From positions 12,093,001 through 12,157,000 of the forward strand of contig OY979717.1 of NCBI GenBank assembly GCA_963855995.1: DNA of 64,000 bases, written 5' to 3'. The stretch is from Muricea muricata (taxonomy: Eukaryota > Cnidaria > Anthozoa > Malacalcyonacea > Plexauridae). The notes under the pieces were generated by a model that made no database searches, was not told the DNA's origin, and saw only the letters and a list, made by a program, of their open reading frames with translations. Positions 32,547-43,914 of the stretch are shown piece by piece. A program made the translations under genes and the position numbers. Position 1 is the stretch's first letter. Each line of letters starts with the position of its first letter.

Positions 32547-35142
32547 GTTGCTTGTATAGTATAAAGTACTAAAAATTAGGACTGATCAAAGTACATTAAG
32601 AAATGGAGAATTAACTGTTGCATGATCATGCTGAAATGTTAAACGTGCATTACCAAAACGTGATAGGCGCCTGATCACATTCCTCCACTGCCATATACCG
32701 GTTAATATTGTAGGGTCGTCGTATGAACTATAGTGGCATAGTGGTTGCGTGACCTAAATATGATAAGTATAGTTATCAAACATATGCTTACAGTAATTAG
32801 AAGGAAAACACACGAGTTCTAATCAAAAATTGCGAAATTTTCTCAACACAATTTCTTGTCGTGCTCTCATTGGTCGAACATGTTGTTCTTCAGTTAAAAA
32901 TATTCTTGTCAAACCGGTTTTCTCAAGTGGCGTCAGCACTCGCCTGCTTGTTCGTTTTGTTCGAATGATGCACATGCTAAAAAGTGCTTGGATTTCTCTT
33001 GTTTTTTGGACAATTTTTCGCAAATGTATGCTTTAAAACGAATATTGTAAGGTAAGAACACCGTGCTTAGCAATGCGGTAACGGTTTTTTCTCATACGAT
33101 AACGTTTTGATACGCTTTTTCTTGCGATGAATTTTGTCTTGTTGCCAGTGCTTTTTGACAGACCTTTGTACTTGTTTTTTTCCTCTATATTTTATTGGAA
33201 CTTGTGGAATTATAAATGTGGGCTGTGAATGTGTTTGGAAAGGCTTTGATCGTATATTAACTTAAGCGATTGGATGAACAATGCACGGCACAACTCGGTA
33301 AGTTTTTCTGAAATCAGCCATTTTATATACATTATTATTTTGATACTTCGTTCTTCCCGAGCGTGCATGCAAAAATAGTTTTTTAATTTACCTCGAAGCG
33401 TGTATGATATAGTATTGCTTGAATTTTGCTGGAAGGCTACCCAAAAGAGCTCATGAGCACCATCTTCATACAGCAAGTCCGCCAATCATTTCTTCGGGAA
33501 ACTTTACATTTTGAATAGCATTCTGGTTTGCAAAATACAACATGAAATATAATGAAACAGTAAACATTTTGAGGCTTTAACCACACATTAAGCTTTCATC
33601 GATCAGTCGTATTCTATTCATGGCAACAACTGAATTATTTTAAACAAGAGACCTTAGTTATGCCTTAAAACATAGGATTGGTATGATTGAATTTAAAAAT
33701 TATGACATCAAGACGATCTTCAATTGACTAACGATATGATTGCTTTCTTCGCAAATATATGTGTATATATATATATCTGTTTTGTAAGGGACATAAAAAA
33801 TTAAAATCTATAGCTATACATCGTACATATATAGGGTTTTTTTCAAATTAATGATCCAATGTTCAAGCAAGGCGTCCAAGGTATCACGAATAAAGCGACT
33901 TAAAATGTCGCAAAAATTACGACAAAAATACAGATAAATGAAGGTAAAACTGATTGCATTTACCGATTAAAATACAGGCCAAGGTCTTCAAACGTTTACA
34001 CAACTTGTTTGTTCTTTATTGTATTGTCCTGTAGTGAATATATACATCAAACTTAATATGCCTATATAGGTTATAAGTGGGAAAAGCCGTCGCAAACTAT
34101 ATGAAAAGCCGGCAAAAACAAAAATATCATTGGCGACTAAAGCACTAGCTTTCATTTCTTAATATAAAGATGAAAATAACGCACTTACCGATGAAATGTT
34201 GGTCTTTAACTTTCCTACATGACTTTCTTCTTCCTACATACTGTTTCTTGAGACGTGAAGCAACATATATAGACCATAAGTTACGTGAGTTTTATGTTTT
34301 TTATAAAGAAAATGTAATGTTACAAAAGACAAAACAAAATCGCAAAAGTTTCAATCAGTTTATAATATTTAACCTTTACAGTATGTAAAAACATGTACTT
34401 ACCTTTTGAAATGTTTTTGTATGCCTTTATCAAAGACCTAATGCAACTATGTACTGTATTTAAATTGCCAAGACTACAACTACACCTGTATTTTTAGCGG
34501 TAATATCAGAGACGATAAACTCTCCTGCGCTGCAAAAGTGAAGCGCTAGCACATAGCGAAATTTCGTATTTCCGTACAGGCGCATATATAATTTTTAATT
34601 TCCCACCCCTTGTTACCGCCTGTGTCCTAATTTTAATGTGCACCCCCCCTGTTGCTGGATTTCTGAAGAAAAACGTTATTTACAGCAGCCTATCATCGCC
34701 TTCTTCGCAATTTAAAAACTGTGACGTATGCATAGGGTTGGCGACCCCAGCATGGGTTTTGAAACTATTTATCAAAATCCCGACCGAAATTCGCTTTTTT
34801 AACTTGCTTAGAAATGATTTTTTAAGTTAAAACTTTGTAGGAATGTAGAAAAATTACAATTAATTATATTTATGTAGTTTTTTAAAAGTTATTGATGATG
34901 TTTCTAAAGATTTTTGCACTCGTAAAAGTTATCGATGAGTTTGATTTGAAAATACTTGCCAACCTTGTCAATATATTAAACCATGACGACACGAAAGTGC
35001 GAGCGCTACGCGCGCGAGCGTCACGCGAACGTTAAATCTCTTCACGCGTGTGTTTTCTTGCTTTCAAACAGCGAAAAGCTTATAGAGAAAATATTCGAAA
35101 CAACACTAAGACAAAACAACACTAAGATTTGGGCCGCCTATG
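32547..35142 (-). repeat. Right TIR of element C, uninterrupted
   Basis: This 2596-bp inverted copy of 16585-18891 plus 23508-23795 has no insertion and therefore shows the empty site of the DIRS element (junction near 32836). Small frames at 32823-33023 and 33210-33485 are the same as those in the left copy. Confidence 0.9.
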
Positions 35143-35552
35143 GAATCACGCGCGTGGAATGTTCGTGGCCAGCTATAATAAAATTTTTCACATTCAAAGT
35201 TGGAAACATTGTTTTTGCCGATATTTTTGTGTTTCTACACACAAAAAAGACGACAGTTCTTTCTTACAATCGTTTGTGTTTCCAAGTTCAAATATTAGGT
35301 GCTTTAAATCAGTTTTAAAACAATGTTTAGGCGCTTTTTTATATCCGGTAATGTAATTTTTGTTGCTCGAAATTTTACGAAAGTGTATGGACTCCGACTG
35401 AACCATTTTGTATTGTCTTTATCGACTTCATGGCTCTTCTGAAATGTTACCGAAGCTTATGTAAGTTTTCTTGTTTAATTAAGCTCGGATGTCTGTCGTG
35501 TTTTAATAAGATAGTCTTATAACTATCGTGCATACAGTCATGAGTTTTGAAC

Positions 35553-36200
35553 AGGGGCGGATCCAGACCGATGCAACCGATGCGAATGCATCGGTCAGAA
35601 TTTCACGTTAATTTAATACCTCCAAGTCAAGTTTCAATAAAAACTCCAAAAAATAACAATATAAACATTTTAATCTCAAAACGTGTGCGCGTAGGGCCTA
35701 TTGTGGTATTTCAATCAATAATTTTATCGATAAAAACAATGATTTCAAATGAGGAGAATTTTGATAGCCATTTTGCGTGTTTTTTATTTATCGTCTTTTT
35801 ATCGATATATATAGCGAATATTATAGCGTCAGGTTGTTGTCAAAAATGTCTGGACATCATTGTGCTTACTTTGCATTTTTGAGTAAGCACATGGCTAGGG
35901 TAGATTGCAGAGGGTAGATTACTTCGCACCGATGCATGCATCGGTCATACGAGAGAGTACCGCGCGATTCTACTGTTTGAAGGGTAGATTGTCCCGACTG
36001 ACCGATGCATCGAGACAGTACCGCGCGATGCCTATTGTTTGAGGGTAGATTGTGTCTCGACTGACCGATGCATCGAGACAGTACCGCGCGATGCCTATTG
36101 TTTGAGGGTAGATTGTGTCTCGACGGACCGATGCATCGAGCAGTAGATTGTCTCAACTGACCGATGCAACGGGCATCGGTGACCGATGCAAATTACTAGT
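35553..36200. repeat. Insertion with 62-bp tandem repeats (CCGATGCATCG)
   Basis: It begins CAGGGGCGGATCCAG, a hAT-like tip, but no mirrored tip is seen on the right. Within it, units of about 62 bp start at 35981, 36042 and 36104 (AGGGTAGATTGT...CCGATGCATCG...GTACCGCGCGATGCC), with decayed units before and after. The palindrome CCGATGCATCGG recurs many times. The block interrupts the left sub-terminal part of element B. Confidence 0.75.
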
Positions 36201-36202
36201 TA

Positions 36203-36506
36203 TAGGCCGTCTGCTGTGGCAGGAAAATGTGCCTAGGAAATGATTTTCATTAAGCATGTCGTGGAACTGAAATATTTTTTAATAACTTACCACTTTCGAC
36301 CATGTAGAATCCAAATCCAAAGACTTCCCGCGCCGTAAACCCGCAGTATTTTTGCAAAAACCATTTATATTTTCAATATTTCAACAAGATATCGACACTC
36401 GCCCGCCATTTTGAATTTTGTTCTCAGTAAAGTCGCATCCCTCGAAAGAACGTTTGTTTTGTTCCAATCTCCGGATTCGCGCCATAATTGTTATTTTGAA
36501 TGATGG
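36203..36506 (+). repeat. Left inner inverted repeat of element B
   Basis: About 300 bp matches 42376-42668 inverted, with shared blocks CATTAAGCATGTCGTGGAAC, CCAAATCCAAAGACTTCCCG and ATTCGCGCCATAATTGT, and an estimated 10-15% difference by eye. It brackets the nuclease/CXC gene closely on its 3' side. Confidence 0.85.
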
Positions 36507-36654
36507 GAAACGAGAATTAGATAATATTACAATACATTAAGGTGGCTCTCAACAGTTTGTTAGAAGATAATATACCGAGTAATTTGCCCTTTCATCGCTG
36601 TGAATGCAACAGAACATCTGTTGTACGAACGAAAAATGAACTTCCCATGAAGAT

Positions 36655-39600
36655 CTAGTATTCACTGTCACTATTTTCACTTGCGCTGAAATCATCTTTC
36701 GAATCGTAAGTGTCAGAATCACAATCAGTGTCTTCATTATTTCCACTGTTGTTTTTGCAACCAACGCATTTACATAAATCTGAGCACTTCAGTTTTGCTT
36801 TTACGCACGAGCATCGTTTGGTATCACAACCTTTTTGACATTTGCAATTGACAAACTCGAGGAGTGAATCGGGAGCAGGGGCAATAGTCATCCACTTGAC
36901 CGAAACGTTTCCAGCATCATCTACTTCCCACCCGTACTCAGCGAATGATGGCAGATTTAACACAGGTTGCACTGCATGTCTCCAAATAAAGCATTGGTAG
37001 TTTGCTCGACTGATATGCAGGTCCAGTGAATCTTGGTTCGGTGGTAAAAGTTCCTCATCATATTTGCCACTTTTGAAGGCTTCGTATCGAACAACGTTGA
37101 CGTCAGAACACTCTCCAAAACCATATAAGTCGCACACGAAGCCGCATAATCCACTTTTTAGCTTAACCGATGGTATAATTTCTCTGCCCATATCGCCAAA
37201 AAGATTTGCGTATTCCTCTTTCTTTTTCGCGATCTTTAATGCCGTTGCCTTGCCTTTGCTATAGAAAGCGCTCGTGGTATCACAACCTGAAAAAAAATTT
37301 TGACCACTTTTTAATTAAACAAATACCATAGGATAATTTAAAATAATATAAATCGAAACATAGCACGAAAATTAACATCTCATTATTGTATTTTAACTCA
37401 TAATAAATTTCACTAGATGTTAATGTTCGGCTTATGGTTTGTTTTATTGTTGATAAACAAGCATATGAATTTGAATAATGAAAACAAACCAGTAAATGCA
37501 TGTAGACCAATCAGCGAGCAGCACCATTGATCTCCAAGACAATGCCTAATCTTGTTGAGGGAAACAATTCGTTTTCCAGCTCCTACGCCAGTTTCAAACA
37601 AGATATCAGCATCAGCGCTTAAGCAAGCGTTAAGTGCGATCAAAAGCACGTCTGTGTCTGGACTCTTGATTATGATGTTACGATATGACTGAGAAGCATG
37701 CATTGTGTGAAGAATCATTCGCGTATCCGCCTCTTCGTGGTCACAGTAAAGTTCTCTGATTTCAGAGCACATCATCTCCCCATTTGAATCAAACAATCTG
37801 TGGCAATGTTTTTCGTGTGCCAAAAATACTTCTACGCCCTTCAATAATCGCGGATTTGCTTTTCTCCAGGTGCTAAAAATAAATTTTATCAATTCTTCTT
37901 TGTTTTCACCAGAAGACATAAATTTCTTCCACTGACGGGGAGCTTTTTGTTGCTCACTATATATGCGTATCACCTGGACACCGCTCGCGGTCCGTCTGGC
38001 TCTCTCCAGATTCTTAATACTCTGGCGCGGGTACCGGTCGCAAACGAAGTCTAGCCGTTTGCATTTGTAAAATGATGCTGCGTTGACGACCATCGTAAGT
38101 AACTTGGTTGCAAGTTCGCCAAACGTTTCTGGAATGACCGGCAACGTTTGCAACACCGCCATTGCATCGAGAATATATGCCTTATTTTCAACGGCTGGAA
38201 GGTCGACAGAAGCGTCGGGAACGTCTTCTTCAATCTTGTGGAGTAACTTCGACTTTGCAGTTTTAACGAGATCTCCTTCACTTGTTGCCAATGAACCAGG
38301 GAATGGACGGAGAGAATACTTCAATACTTCCTCCATCTGTAATTTTCTACTTTTCGCAATTAGAAGCATTTTAGCGAAGAGAGTTTTGGAGTTCTTCATA
38401 GCCACAAGTTCTCCTTTCTTGCTTTTGCTCGTTACCTTCTTACCAACAACGGAAAATGTCTGCAACTTTGTTTTCTTTAACGTTGAATGTATGTTTCGTT
38501 CGGCTCCAATGATGTGCGTCTTCATAAATTCAACTGCAGCAGTTTCACCTTTTTGCAACATAGTTTTCATGTCTTCTGCAACTTCAGGAGGGGCAATAGT
38601 TCCGCTTGCTAAATGCACTAGTTCACCATGCTCATTCATAAAGGGATTAATCATTGACTCTATTGCGTTTGTGACATCCTGTACTGCTTTCTCATCTGCT
38701 TCTATCCGCGTTTTGTCCAAATTCTTTCTTAGCCTAAATGACAACGTAATATTTCATAAAAACTTTGCTTTCGTCAAAACTTCCAGAAGGGAGGTAAATT
38801 TTAATAAGTTAACATTGAATTACCTTGTAACTTCGGTCACGTTTGCCATGACTTCACATTGTTTGGTAATAGCACTCCTCTCCGCTTGCCCCATTAACCA
38901 ACGGTGGACAGCTCCCTTGTTCAGCGTCATTCCCACCATACCACCTTTCATTTTTGAGTCTCTAAAAAAATTATCACATATGAATACCAATGCAGCGTGC
39001 ATACTGACATATTACACATATGAAATATTTAAAAAAAATCTCACCTATTCAGCGTCTGCTCAATCGTCTGGTCACAGGCCACACTTGAGAATCCATATTG
39101 ATCTTGCCTTTGTACGGTCCAGTTCTGTGCAATGCTTGCTGCCACAACTTTAGTAACGAGCATATAAAAAAAGAAAAATACGCCTCATAAATATTTCTTT
39201 TCGGAAATTTCAACACACTGTTAAATCACAGCCGTTGACGAGCAATGTATAATAGCTAGTACAGGTGCAGTTACAAAAAGAGTGGAAATAGACATATGAA
39301 CTACATACAGGGGTGTGTTTCATTGAGGCACATCATTTCAAGCCAATAGCACGGTGCATAGCGGGAGTAATTTACACGATCTGTAGCAAAAAACCAGGCA
39401 ATCATGGAACGCAGTGAACTTAAGTGTAACTTCCAGTCTGATGTCCTTGTCGCTCTGATATAGAGTAGCAGTAGCTGTACCATCTCGATGTACTTGGACC
39501 AAAATGCAAATAAGGGATTTTTTTCACTTTCTTTTTCGATAAATTGGTCGTACAACTTTTTAATATCGATGACTCTGTCGCTCGTGCAGATTTCCATAAA

Positions 39601-42299
39601 CTGTCGACGCTCTTGGTCTTCTTGGACACTGATATCAATCGCGTGAACTTCACCTTTTTCCAATGTTGACAACGTTTTCTTGAAGGCTCGGAAGCGCAAC
39701 CTTTCCATTGCTTCATAAATCATTTTATGAGCTGTTACGCAGCGATTGTAGTGCTTTCCAGATAATACGGCCTTCAACGACCCTGGGGCAACAATCTCTG
39801 ATTCAATCATAATGTCCTACAAAAAAATGACACAATTTCAGTCAAACAGAAAGATGGGCGGACAAACAAATAATAGAAAAACATGAAAGGACGGAAGAAA
39901 GAAATAATTTTAGAAAAAATAAATAAAACCGGGAATTGAATACTCACTTGTAGTCCTGCGTCTTTAAATATTTTTGCGATGGCTGTGCAAAACGACATTA
40001 CGGTATGGAAGTCACCAAGTCGAATTACCAGGCGTTTTTTAAGCTCTTCGTCTTTCCATCTGATCATCTGCGCTTTAGAGTATATTGCCTCATCGAAGAC
40101 CAGTACAATTTCAGGGAGCAGGAGGCGTTGGCAAATGGAAACGCTATGTCGCAAGATTTCGTTGACTGTTGCCATGTCGGTGACTGGGGCATCAATAACT
40201 GGCAAATAACCAATGTTTGAGGCACGTCTTATCTCTTTATGAGCTAAGGTGTTGAATCCCGTCCATCCCGGCAAATAATCTTCACTTTCGGAGGCGCACT
40301 TTCTGGCCAGCATGTACACAAATCAGCATTTCTTGCCATATTTTGCTCATGACGGTAGCTGTCTTCCTCGAGGGGAATGTCAGAACTTTGATCTTTGAGA
40401 GATATGGTTCCTCTCACTTTGCTTGTGTAGGGAACAATGTTGATCTCTGGTGCCTTTACTGTGCGGTGCTTCTTACTCACGGTTGTTTTTTCTCTTAATC
40501 TGATATCTTCATTCTGTATGATGATCCCATTCGCTACGTGTGTTGTCCCTTTTCCAGACACAGTCTCTTCGCTGAAATCGTTGTTGTCCCAAACAATAGT
40601 TGTGAACGCTTCTGGATTCATATTTCGTGGAATGATGATTTCTTGACCATTGCTGCTGGCTAGTGCTAATGCAGAATCATGTCGGTAGACAGTATCTGTA
40701 GATGCAGTATGTCCCAAGCCATGTAGGATCCTCAGTAGTCTAACTGAACCTGTCATCTGCCGAACGGTCATTCCCAGGGCTAATGACTTGTGGGTTTGTT
40801 TCTTTCCATTTGACTCTGCGTATATCAAGTCTTGTGCAATTGATACAACTTTCGTTTTTTCACTTGGACAGATTTCCACCATTTCTTGCTCAATGGGTTC
40901 AGAGGAGAATCCAAGACACCATGCCAAAAAGTTGTAAAGTTTTACCGGAATTGATTTAGTAGCTAGAGCCAAAGTCAAATCGTGAGAATCGGGAGGCCAT
41001 CGTGAATCAACGCCTTTACTTTCTTTTATGAGCTGTCTAACTTCCATGGCAGCATGAAACAATTGCTGTAGGGAAAAGTCCGATTTCCACGTAGCCATTC
41101 GTTTCTTGTTGGTTCGTCCTTCTTCGCTATCCTCGTTATCATCATTCATTTCGTCAGTGCTTTCATCACTAACTTCATCTTCAGTATCTGATTCAGTATG
41201 GATTTCCATGAAGTCATCAGCAACATCACCTGCTGACAAGGTATCGGCGTAGACAAGAGTTCCCTTATTCATGGTCTTCGAACTATGGAATACAATTTGT
41301 GGATATCGTTTTTGAACTCTTTCCCGAAGTCTTGCAGCCTGGTAGGGTACATCTACCTTTTCTATGGCATGAACACAGCTGATAAATTTCTTCAACAAGT
41401 AGCTAAGCAGAAGGATTTCATTGTTCTTAATGATTCTCTTTTCAATAAATTGAATACAAAACTCGTCAAATGCATTGTCATACAACGTCGGACCTTTGTT
41501 GATGATGTTTTTATTATTTCTTGTAACGCATTTTGTATAAGCCTGATAACAACGCTTGTGGTATCGTGCTTCCACTGCAACACAGTCTTTTCCACGGATG
41601 TGTACAAGTATGCTTTCGTCCTTTCTCAATATTGCCGCCTGTTCTAATTTTCCAGCTGACAGTGTTTGTGTTGTGGATAATTCTTGCTTAACCCGTTTCT
41701 TTTCTGTCTGCAGAGAGAAATAATGATATTTTGAAAAATTGTGAAAGGTACTTAAATTTCACTGATCAAATAATAGAAAATGATGGAGCTGATTTACACG
41801 TTACCTTGTCGAAGAAGTATATCGGGCCTTTACGTTTGCAAATTAAACAGATTTCGGGTAACACATATGGCGACCGAGAAACATGTTTTTCAAATGATCG
41901 ACGAGTATTTCTGGGAACCTTTTGCGGTTTAGGATTGTTAGATTCACTTTCTTCAGTTTCGTTGGATTCAGCCAATCGCTTTTTACTTGCATTTTTTGTC
42001 AATGCTTTTGCAGCCCTGTCGATCTTAGTGATATCTGTAAAACTGCGATAACATGCAGGATGGTAAGAACACGTTTGCGCGACATCGTTGATATCTAAAT
42101 TTTCAGAACTGCTGATAAATTCGAATGATTTTTTGGCTACTTCAGTAAAAGCTGCGTATGTCGAAGACTGCAGATCTAGACTTAACCACTGCTTTCTCCT
42201 TTCAATAATTTTAGTCAATGACCCTTGTCCTAATTTCGTCAGCTCTCCCTCTTTGCCTTCAAAATGAATAATGCATACAGGTTCAAGTTTTTCCGCCAT
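36655..42299 (-). CDS. PIN/XPG-like nuclease with CXC Cys-rich motif, seven exons
   Basis: Traced exons: 42299-41805, 41707-39948, 39816-39309, about 39139-39044, about 38958-38825, about 38736-37490 and 37286-36655; about 1600 codons. Exon 1 has Cys/His motifs (CSYHPACYRSF, EICLICKRKGP) and exon 2 adds VEARYHKRCYQAYTK. The main domain in exon 6 shows acidic blocks of a PIN/FEN-XPG nuclease: YILDAMAVLQ, DFVCDRYPRQSIK, DHEEADTRMI, KSPDTDVLLIAL, then IGLHAFTG joined to CDTTSAF across the last intron. The end has CKCQKGCDTKRCSCVKAKLKCSDLCKCVGC-type CXC repeats (not written in full), then an acidic tail. One frame change near 40318 (NADL to MYMLARKC) suggests a recent defect. Proteins like this recur in animal genomes; whether the nuclease drives mobility is unknown. 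Confidence 0.75.
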
Positions 42300-42375
42300 T
42301 GTTGTTTAAAAAACGCGCGAATATTTTTGCTGAGTTGGTTTAATTTCTATTTTTATCCTGTAAATTTCTCAAATT

Positions 42376-42668
42376 CCATCATTCAAAATTACAATTATGG
42401 CGCGAATCGGGAGACTGGAACAAAACAAACGTCCTTTCGAGGGATGCGAATTTATTGACGACAAAATTCAAAATGGCGGCGAGTGTCAAAATCTTGTTGA
42501 AATATTGAAAATATAAATGGATTTTGAAAAAATACTGCGGGTTTAAGATGCGGGAAGTCTTTGGATTTGGATTCTGCTTGGTCGAGAGTGGTAAGTTATG
42601 CAAAAATATTTCAGTTCCACGACATGCTTAATGAAAGTAAACGATATCGTGCCACAGCAAACGGCCTA
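42376..42668 (-). repeat. Right inner inverted repeat of element B
   Basis: This is the mirror of 36203-36506. It starts about 75 bp upstream of the nuclease gene's start codon, so it may include its promoter. It is more diverged than the repeats of element C, consistent with B being older than C. Confidence 0.85.
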
Positions 42669-43348
42669 TGTCTTGTTTTTACTTTTTGGCAATATGAATG
42701 TCTTTTAATCTCTTCTTAAATAAGGTTAAACCAAAAATTTCAAACGAAAAAATACTACGGCTATTATCAAAAACACGCATTTCTCGCTGTTCTGGTTGTT
42801 GTCCACGAAATGTGCCGGACTCCACGCGTGAAAAACTGGTTTCAAAAATTTTATGACGTCAAAGCAAAAAAATATAATGAAATTAAACTGTAAATTTTGC
42901 CCGTTTCCTTCGGTAAATTTTTTTAAAATTTTGCTCATCAATTACCTTCGCTCAAGTGCTTGAAATGTCATTTTTTCGAAAAATTTTATCAAAGGGATTT
43001 TTCTTTATATTGATTTTTGACATTTTGTAGGATAATAAAAAAACCTATTGATTGAATTTTTTTAAAGTGTGTAAGTGAAACCTTTACGTTAGTACCATAC
43101 AACATGTTCAACTAAAAAATAATTCACCGAAGGAAATCTCAAAAATTGCGGAAAGAAGACGAAACGCAAGTCATGTTCTTATCCATTTGTTGCCATGGCA
43201 ACAATCTTCTAGCGCAAAATCACCACTTTAAAATCTTCAGCAAGACTTCAATAACACTGAATTTCATAGTTTTATAGTGAAAGATGTGGAAATGAGACGG
43301 TCTTAACGGCTACAATGCACTTTTTAACTAAAACCCTATGGGGCCACC
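42669..43348. other. Right terminal part of element B, no gene
   Basis: There is no open frame with a known domain. The region ends with the B tip. A left counterpart would be 16515-16577 plus 35150-35552, but I cannot align them convincingly by eye except at the tips. Confidence 0.45.
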
Positions 43349-43914
43349 TTAAACTAATTTTTCATAATCGAATATGTACAGAATATGTATATAAGTATTC
43401 CCGCAATACAACATTTCATTTGTAATACATGCTATTGCAACTCTGTTCCGATTTTCCTATGCGGCAGCTTGTGGTATATAGTGTCTTGGAGCAAGTTTTC
43501 GAATGGGAGGGTTGAGATTATTGTTAAATGCTACGCTTGCGAATATATTTAAAATTTGATTACAACTTACCCTCATTAACTCGTATCATTTCAAAATTAC
43601 ACCGATTCTTTCATGCAATGGTTGTTAGTGAAGAAATAAAGCTTATATTCAAGCGCTTTTGTACTGAAAATTTCGATTGAAATTGAATACATGAAATAGA
43701 AGCCATCCCGAACCCATCTTATGTCGTCACAAATGTTTGCAAGCATAAATTAGCATACGCGCATTTTTTTAAAATGGCGGACGACTGTTTATCATTTTCA
43801 CAATTATTTGCAAGACCTAAACGCGACAAGCGCACAAAAACTAAAAATTAAGTATTCCGTAGGTAAGTTTAATGGATATAAGAAATAAAAATTTTCGTTG
43901 CCAATGTCCTTTAA

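Larger units (their letters stand above)
16585..35142. mobile_element. Element C: 18.6 kb P-like transposon with 2.6 kb TIRs and PIF1 helicase
   Basis: Left and right ends are near-identical inverted repeats of about 2595 bp with tips CATAGGCGGCCCAAATC. GAATCAC flanks the element on both sides (16578-16584 and 35143-35149), a 7-bp duplication; P-superfamily elements make 7-8 bp duplications and often begin with CA. Inside are a P-type transposase on the minus strand and, on the plus strand, a PIF1 helicase and a companion gene. Without the DIRS insertion the element is about 13.9 kb. The near identity of the repeats suggests a young insertion or homogenisation. Confidence 0.85.
16515..43348. 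mobile_element. Element B: TTAA-flanked element with nuclease/CXC gene, split by element C
   Basis: GGTGGCTCCCTATGGTTTT at 16515 is mirrored by AAAACCCTATGGGGCCACC ending at 43348, both next to TTAA (16511-16514, 43349-43352). A second, stronger inverted-repeat pair lies further in (36203-36506 with 42376-42668). Once element C (18.6 kb) and the tandem-repeat insertion at about 35553-36200 are removed, the inner arms start about 480 bp from the left tip and 670 bp from the right tip, so they fit as sub-terminal repeats of one element. The only gene inside, apart from C's, is the nuclease/CXC gene. Confidence 0.6.
15921..43910. mobile_element. Element A: outermost TTAA-flanked element, split by element B
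   Basis: AGGACATTGGCAAC at 15921 is mirrored by GTTGCCAATGTCCT ending at 43910, each bordered by TTAA (15917-15920 and 43911-43914). The similarity continues into GAAATTTTTATT. Removing element B leaves about 1.15 kb: 15921-16510 and 43353-43910. It carries the start of a zinc-finger-like gene and no transposase, so A is a short derivative. TTAA duplications are made by piggyBac and Kolobok transposases; which applies here is unknown. Confidence 0.65.

Noticed and set aside
16585..35142. Element C as a Polinton/Maverick
   Set aside because: No protein-primed DNA polymerase B, retroviral-type integrase, capsid or packaging ATPase; tips are CATAGG rather than AG, and the duplication fits 7 bp rather than 6.
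16584..35147. Alternative reading with CCATAGG tips and a 5-bp AATCA duplication
   Set aside because: It also fits the flanks, but element D independently shows CATAGG tips with a 7-bp duplication, so the 7-bp reading is preferred.
38083..39153. 356-residue plus-strand frame
   Set aside because: It is the antisense shadow of exons 4 to 6 of the nuclease/CXC gene and has no motif of its own.
36541..43348. Element B limited to 36541-43348
   Set aside because: The left tip at 16515 matches the right tip better, and the inner inverted-repeat arm at 36203-36506 would fall outside such an element.
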